Source of the DNA: Kluyvera sp040932435
GTDB taxonomy: Bacteria; Pseudomonadota; Gammaproteobacteria; Enterobacterales; Enterobacteriaceae
Length of the DNA stretch: 64,000 nt
Direction: 5' to 3'
Assembly: GCF_040932435.1 (NCBI RefSeq)
Contig: NZ_JBFQGA010000008.1
Span: 124,001-188,000 of the forward strand
Under the pieces are notes generated by a model. That model did not search any database, was not told the DNA's origin, and was given only the letters and a program-made list of their open reading frames with translations. Every line of letters begins with the position of its first letter. Positions within the stretch are counted from its first letter, which is position 1. Positions 59,442-64,000 of the stretch are shown one piece after another. A program made the translations under genes and the position numbers.

Positions 59442-62189
59442 ATGGCTACGCTGAACAAAGCGCTGACGCGGCCTGCCGCCATAGCCGGCATTCCCCTCGT
59501 GCCGTTCGTGATGGTCAGCGGGGCCATCGTCCTGCTGGCGGTCTATGTCAGCTATTACCTGATATTACTGCTTATTCCCGCCTGGCTGGAGATGAAGGCA
59601 AAGGCCAGAACCGATATTCACTATTTCGGGCTGCTCTGGCTGGCCTTTAAAACCCGTGGCCGGTTTGGCACCAATAAACATTTTGGTGCCAATGCCCTGC
59701 TGGCAAACCGCTATGACGCCGTCGACGTCTCGGAGCTTATTGAAAAAATGAAGTTAAACGAGCGCGTTACGCTGGATAAATACATTCCGTATTCCTCCCA
59801 TATTCACCCGCACGTCATCAGAAACCGCCAGGGTGATTTGGTTGCCAGCTGGGAGCTGGAGGGCACCGTTTTTGAATGCGAGGACGAACATCACCTGACG
59901 TTAATGGCGTCGCATCTCAATAACGTTATTCGTGCGTATGAAGGCCTGCCGGTTACTTTTTATCTTCACCGTATCCGGGAAAAGTACCACGATGTCTTTG
60001 ACGCGAATTCAGGCATTCCCTTTTCTGATGAAGTGACCCGGCTGTATTACCAGCCGATCAGCGAAAAACCGTTCTGGCGGCACCGGCTGTTTTTCACCCT
60101 CTGCTACGCGCCCTTCTCTCCACTGGAGAAAAAGGCCATGAAGGCGCAGCCGTCCGGTAAACGCAAAGCGGCGCTGGATGATGCCCTGAAAGTGATGCTG
60201 GAATACCGGGAGGCACTGGCATCGGCGCTGTCCCGCTATACGGCGACGCCGCTAGGGATGTATGAAGAAAACCGGCGGGTGTATTCCACCCAGCTTTCCT
60301 TGTATCACCGCCTGCTCACCGGCCAGTGGCAAAAGGTGGCGGTCACGCGTGCGCCGTTTTATGAAACATTAAGTACGCCGGATGTCTTTTTTACCACCGA
60401 CACTGCCGAGTGCCAGACGGTCGGCGGCTCCCGCTTTTTTCGCAGTCTGGAAATCAAAGATTACTCGCCTGAAACCGCGACCGGCCTGCTGGACGCGCTG
60501 CTGTATGCCGAAAGTGAGTATGTGCTGACACAGTCCTTCACCTGCATGGCCCGCGATGAGGCGCAGAAGCATATTCGCCTGGCGGAAAAGCGCCTGAGTT
60601 CGGCGGATGACGACGCCATTTCGCAGCGTGAAGAGCTGATTGTCCTGCGCGACCTGCTCCAGTCCGGGCATGTCTCCTGCGGGAAATACCACTTTTCCCT
60701 GCTGGTATCTTCAGACAGCCCCGAGCAGGTGGTGAAGGATGCCAACGCGCTGGCACAGCCTTTCGCCGACCTCGGCATCATGACGACGCTGTCCACGCTG
60801 TCGCTGCCCGCCGCGTACATGGCGCAACTGCCGGGTAACTATACGCTGCGCCCTCGTCTGGTGGCCGTCAGCAGCCAGAACTTTGCCGACCTGGCGAGCC
60901 TGCACAATTTTCATCCTCATAAACGAAACGGCAATCCCTGGGGCGATGCCATCGCCATCCTCAAATCCCCTGGCGGTGGCGGGTATTACCTGAACCTGCA
61001 CGACAGCCAGAGCGGGCGGGATGGCTTCAACGCAAAAACGCCGGGTAACACGGCGATTATCGGTAAAACCGGCTCAGGGAAAACGATGCTGATGACCATG
61101 ATGCAGCAACTGATGCAGAAGTACCGCAATCCGGCGACGTTCTCTGAATCAGCCCTCCTTAAGCAGCTGACCACCGTGTATTTCGACAAGGACCGGGCGG
61201 CGGAGATGGCGATACGCCAGATGGGCGGACGCTACTTCCGTATCCGTACCGGCACTCCCACCGGGTTTAACCCGTTTAAGCTTGCGCCGACCCGGCGGAA
61301 TATCAGCTTTATCAAACGACTGGTGCGCATGCTGTGCGGCCGCAACGGCAAGCCGCTCGATCCGCGCGATGAGGAGCGGATCAGTGCCGCCGTAGATACC
61401 ATCATGCTCGACTACCCGCCGGAATACCGCAAGTTCGGGATCACCCGGCTGCTGGAAGTCCTGCCGGAGCCGCCAACCCCTGACGCCCGTATCAACGGGC
61501 TACGTATTCGCCTTAAACAGTGGGCACAGGGCGGCGAGTTCGGCTGGGTATTCGACAATGAGGAGGACACCTTCAACATCAGCAACATTGATAACGTAGG
61601 TATCGACGGTACGGAATTTCTCGATGATGAAGATATTCGCGGCCCCATCACGTTTTATCTGCTTTACCGCGTCACCAGCCTGCTGGATGGTCGCCGTCTG
61701 GTGATGTTCATGGACGAGTTCTGGAAATGGCTGGCCGATGTCGAATTTTCCCGCTTCTCGCTCAATATGCTGAAAGTGATCCGCAAGCTGAACGGCATCT
61801 TCATCCCCGCCACGCAGTCGCCTGACGAAATCGTCAAACATCCAATTGCCCCGGCGATTATTGAGCAGTGCAGCACGCAGATTTTTCTTGCCAACCCGAA
61901 GGCCAGCCGGGCGGATTACGTGGAAAAGATGAAAGTGCCGGAAAGCGTGTACGACATCGTCAGAAACCTCGATCCGGATGAGCGCTACATGGTGGTCCTG
62001 AAAACGCCGTTACGAGCAGGTGAAAACCGGCCTTTTGTGGCGATGGCGAAAATGGATTTAGCGGGCCTCGGGAAACTTACCAAAATGCTGAGCGGGAGCG
62101 AAGACAACCTGAAACTGTTCGACACCCTGTATCAGGAAGGACTGCAGCCTGATGACTGGAAAGCCGCCTTCCTTGAACAAGCCCTGTAA
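59442..62189 (+). CDS. virB4: VirB3-VirB4 fusion ATPase
   Basis: VirB4 is the conserved ATPase of type IV secretion. The 915 residues begin with a VirB3-like segment (GIPLVPFVMVSGAIVLLAVYVSYYLIL, one or two membrane passes, to about residue 90), followed by the VirB4/CagE domain. Walker A is GKTGSGKT near 541-548 and Walker B is RLVMFMDEFWKWL near 750. The fusion of VirB3 to VirB4 is known in several plasmid and ICE systems. ATG at 59442 follows GGGAGGTGAC; a GTG six bases upstream lies inside that ribosome site. Confidence 0.94.
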   Translation: MATLNKALTRPAAIAGIPLVPFVMVSGAIVLLAVYVSYYLILLLIPAWLEMKAKARTDIHYFGLLWLAFKTRGRFGTNKHFGANALLANRYDAVDVSELIEKMKLNERVTLDKYIPYSSHIHPHVIRNRQGDLVASWELEGTVFECEDEHHLTLMASHLNNVIRAYEGLPVTFYLHRIREKYHDVFDANSGIPFSDEVTRLYYQPISEKPFWRHRLFFTLCYAPFSPLEKKAMKAQPSGKRKAALDDALKVMLEYREALASALSRYTATPLGMYEENRRVYSTQLSLYHRLLTGQWQKVAVTRAPFYETLSTPDVFFTTDTAECQTVGGSRFFRSLEIKDYSPETATGLLDALLYAESEYVLTQSFTCMARDEAQKHIRLAEKRLSSADDDAISQREELIVLRDLLQSGHVSCGKYHFSLLVSSDSPEQVVKDANALAQPFADLGIMTTLSTLSLPAAYMAQLPGNYTLRPRLVAVSSQNFADLASLHNFHPHKRNGNPWGDAIAILKSPGGGGYYLNLHDSQSGRDGFNAKTPGNTAIIGKTGSGKTMLMTMMQQLMQKYRNPATFSESALLKQLTTVYFDKDRAAEMAIRQMGGRYFRIRTGTPTGFNPFKLAPTRRNISFIKRLVRMLCGRNGKPLDPRDEERISAAVDTIMLDYPPEYRKFGITRLLEVLPEPPTPDARINGLRIRLKQWAQGGEFGWVFDNEEDTFNISNIDNVGIDGTEFLDDEDIRGPITFYLLYRVTSLLDGRRLVMFMDEFWKWLADVEFSRFSLNMLKVIRKLNGIFIPATQSPDEIVKHPIAPAIIEQCSTQIFLANPKASRADYVEKMKVPESVYDIVRNLDPDERYMVVLKTPLRAGENRPFVAMAKMDLAGLGKLTKMLSGSEDNLKLFDTLYQEGLQPDDWKAAFLEQAL

Positions 62190-62212
62190 TATTCATGACG
62201 GAGGTAATGAAA

Positions 62213-62932
62213 ATGCGGTTCAGAGATATCATACTGGCGTTGTCGCTGTTTATTTCCACCCAGGCGATGAGCGCCGGAATACCGGTATTCGACGCCGTAC
62301 AGAATACCGAATCCATGAATCAGTGGATCCAGAAACTCCAGCAGTGGCAGGAAACCGTCACCCATTACAGAAGTGAACTGGATGCCTACAAGCAGCAATT
62401 AGCCACAGCAACGGGCGTGCGGGACGTTCAGGCATTTCTCCGCGAGGCCAAAAGCCTGAAAACCGATATTGATAATCTTCGTCAGCACGGTATTTCACTC
62501 GATGACCTGCTGAGCAACCAAAACGGGTCATATTCGTCGGAACTGAATAGCTTGTATAACAAATATAAATCGTTCGATACCTGTAACCCCTCCAGCGCTT
62601 CACAACGCTATCTGGACAGCTGCAAACAGATGATCCTGAATCAGGCCGTAGCGATAGAAAATACATCTGAGGTTGAAAACAAGATCACAGGCACGCTCGG
62701 TGATATATCAGATTTATCAGACCGTATTGCTAATGCGCAGGATTCCAAAGAGTCGCAGGACCTGGCTAACGCCATCGCGGCCAAAAGCGTACAATTAAAT
62801 GCGCTGACTAGCCAATGGGAAATGTCAGTCAAACAGGCTGAACAGCGAACAACGCTGCTGGAACAGCAAAAACAGAAAGCCTTTGAGCAACAGCAATTAA
62901 CTGCGCCCGTTGCCGATCTGAACTCTCTATAG
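62213..62932 (+). CDS. virB5: VirB5-type minor pilin
   Basis: VirB5 sits at the T-pilus tip in the family model. The 239 residues begin with a signal peptide (MRFRDIILALSLFISTQAMSAG), followed by a helical mature part (GIPVFDAVQNTESMNQWIQKLQQWQETVTHYR near 22-53; Gln-rich coiled coil at the end). ATG at 62213 lies eight bases after GGAGG; the ATGs at 62195 and 62207 are too far from or too close to it. Confidence 0.88.
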   Translation: MRFRDIILALSLFISTQAMSAGIPVFDAVQNTESMNQWIQKLQQWQETVTHYRSELDAYKQQLATATGVRDVQAFLREAKSLKTDIDNLRQHGISLDDLLSNQNGSYSSELNSLYNKYKSFDTCNPSSASQRYLDSCKQMILNQAVAIENTSEVENKITGTLGDISDLSDRIANAQDSKESQDLANAIAAKSVQLNALTSQWEMSVKQAEQRTTLLEQQKQKAFEQQQLTAPVADLNSL

Positions 62933-62942
62933 GGAGGTTAAC

Positions 62943-63218
62943 ATGTTAAAACCCGTATTAACCTTATGCGTCATGTCAGGCATTCTCGTCTTATCCGGTT
63001 GTAAAGAGACGAAATCAGAAGCCTGGTATAAAGGACATCCCGATGAAACCTATAAGGTCTATACGCAATGCCTCAAGGATGGCGAGGCAAGCGACAACTG
63101 CGAGTTTGCGCACCGGGCAGCACTCATGTTTGCCCAGACCGGCAAACCCGGCATCAGGAAAAAATTCGAGACGCTGTTTCAGCAGGAAGCCCAAAAAAGA
63201 AAATCCGTCACTCAGTAA
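62943..63218 (+). CDS. EexN-like small lipoprotein
   Basis: The 91 residues have a lipobox (LVLSGC, Cys20) and a charged mature part with two cysteines (TYKVYTQCLKDGEASDNCEFAHRAA). Small lipoproteins at this place between virB5 and virB6 are typically entry-exclusion proteins (EexN family), which block transfer into a cell that already holds the element. Assignment rests on position, size and the cysteine pattern. AGGGAGGTTAAC precedes the start. Confidence 0.82.
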   Translation: MLKPVLTLCVMSGILVLSGCKETKSEAWYKGHPDETYKVYTQCLKDGEASDNCEFAHRAALMFAQTGKPGIRKKFETLFQQEAQKRKSVTQ

Positions 63219-63232
63219 TATTCCCACCAACA

Positions 63233-63256
63233 AAAACAGGGATCCCTCCCTGTTTT
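63233..63256 (+). terminator. Terminator-like hairpin between eexN-like gene and virB6
   Basis: AAAACAGGGA, loop TCCC, TCCCTGTTTT: perfect 10-base-pair stem with T-run, 14 bases after the lipoprotein stop and 35 before virB6. It may separate virB6 and later genes from the upstream transcript, or be read through. Confidence 0.75.
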
Positions 63257-63290
63257 ATCCCCTGTCTGTTCCTGACTAATGAGAGGCACC

Positions 63291-64000
63291 ATGTCCGGTG
63301 GTATTTTTGTTGGTATGGACAAAAACATCATGGATGGACTTAACGCCGTGTTAGAAGGTCAGTCTTCTACCTACGGCACCCTAATCAGTGCGATTATCGT
63401 CAGTTCCTTCACCCTATTTATTACGTATCGCGGTTATCAGACGCTTGGCGGCAAACTCCAGACACCGGTTGAAGATGTTGTCTGGGATGTGGGCCGCATG
63501 TTGCTGATCACCACCTTCGTTTTAAACCGCGATGGCTGGCTGGATACCATCATTGCGGCCATTGAAGGGCTTAAGGACGGCATCAGTGGCGATGATAATG
63601 TCTGGGCGCTGCTCGACACGGTGTGGGAAAAGGCACAAGCGCTGGGGCAAACGCTGTTTAATCTCGATACCGCCACCTACGTCAAAGTGAATGGCGGCTT
63701 TGCCGAGGTGCTGGTCTGGGGCGGTGCAATCGTTCTGTTACTGGCTGCAACCTTTGTCAACCTGCTCGCCGAAATCACCATTCTGTTAATGACCACCACC
63801 GCCCCACTCTTTATTTTCTGCCTGCTGTACGGTTTTCTTAAACCCATGTTTGATAACTGGCTGAAAACACTATTTACCGCAATCTTAACGATCATGTTCT
63901 CTGCCCTGTCTGTCCGGATCGCCATCAACTACCTGAATACAATACTGGATGCCGCCACAGCAACGTCTGCTGAAAGCAATATGGTGACCCTGGCGGCGCA
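63291..64000 (+). CDS. virB6: VirB6/TrbL-type inner-membrane channel protein (partial)
   Basis: The frame starts at ATG 63291 behind GAGAGG (MSGGIFVGMDKNIMDGLNAV) and stays open to the window end, giving 236 residues of a normally 300-350 residue protein. Hydrophobic segments near 30-45, 140-165 (VLVWGGAIVLLLAATFVNLL), 168-188 and 195-220 fit the polytopic VirB6 family, a core of the translocation channel. Position after virB5 and the lipoprotein supports the call. Confidence 0.9.
   Translation, partial: MSGGIFVGMDKNIMDGLNAVLEGQSSTYGTLISAIIVSSFTLFITYRGYQTLGGKLQTPVEDVVWDVGRMLLITTFVLNRDGWLDTIIAAIEGLKDGISGDDNVWALLDTVWEKAQALGQTLFNLDTATYVKVNGGFAEVLVWGGAIVLLLAATFVNLLAEITILLMTTTAPLFIFCLLYGFLKPMFDNWLKTLFTAILTIMFSALSVRIAINYLNTILDAATATSAESNMVTLAA

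Larger units (their letters stand above)
53690..64000 (+). mobile_element. Integrative conjugative element at tRNA-Asn (left part)
   Basis: Evidence for an ICE: att core at a tRNA 3' end, an HPI-type tyrosine integrase, AT-rich unknown genes, AlpA and TraR/DksA-type small regulators and a VirB-type secretion operon. The order of virB1, virB2, virB3-4, virB5, lipoprotein and virB6 is seen before the window ends. The right end, the relaxase and any cargo are not visible. No yersiniabactin genes lie between integrase and virB1. Confidence 0.88.

Overview
The window is a chromosomal segment of a member of the Enterobacteriaceae. Gene content and order follow the Escherichia coli region from pgsA-uvrC through the flagellar fli clusters, rcsA-dsrB-yodD-dsrA, dcm and mtfA to cbl-nac. 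It is not E. coli: amyA and yedEF are missing between fliT and fliE, vsr is missing beside dcm, and a C4-dicarboxylate cassette sits where E. coli has other genes. The genus cannot be fixed from this sequence alone.

Region 1 (1-9.7 kb, mostly minus strand): pgsA, uvrC and uvrY (uvrC and uvrY overlap by 4 bases), yecF, the LuxR-type receptor sdiA, the cystine/cysteine module tcyN-tcyL-dcyD-tcyJ, then fliZ and the flagellar sigma factor fliA. Region 2 (9.7-26.2 kb): flagellin fliC (minus) faces fliDST (plus) across divergent sigma-28 promoters; a lipoprotein (yedD) and an 81-residue orphan follow; fliE is divergent from the compact fliFGHIJKLMNOPQR operon, which builds the MS ring, C ring/switch, ATPase complex and export gate.

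Region 3 (26.4-36.7 kb): rcsA with an RcsAB box, dsrB, yodD, a clear DsrA small RNA, a diguanylate cyclase (dgcQ), the short gene yodC, yedI, yedA, dcm without vsr, yedJ, a yedR-position membrane protein, a candidate RseX small RNA and an intact porin at the yedS position.

Region 4 (36.7-50 kb, the most distinctive core block): a divergent MurQ-type SIS protein, a DcuS/DcuR-type two-component system, a cytoplasmic ApbE flavin transferase, a 934-residue three-domain (old yellow enzyme, FMN_bind, FAD) fumarate-reductase-type flavoprotein, a DASS dicarboxylate transporter and a class I fumarase. A perfect FNR-type palindrome lies between the divergent halves. Together these could import malate or another C4 acid, dehydrate it to fumarate, reduce it to succinate with a soluble electron donor and export the product. 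A small lipoprotein, a stand-alone OmpA-type barrel and a YaiV/IprA-type regulator follow.

Region 5 (50-53.7 kb): tRNA-Ser(CGA), mtfA, tRNA-Asn, cbl, nac (with a sigma-54 promoter and an NtrC-type site) and a second identical tRNA-Asn. Region 6 (53.7-64 kb, running off the end): an integrative element inserted at the 3' end of the second tRNA-Asn. It carries an integrase of the Yersinia high-pathogenicity-island type, an AT-rich unknown gene, an AlpA regulator, a DUF2857-type gene, a TraR/DksA zinc finger and the start of a VirB-type conjugation operon (virB1, virB2, fused virB3-virB4, virB5, a small lipoprotein, partial virB6).
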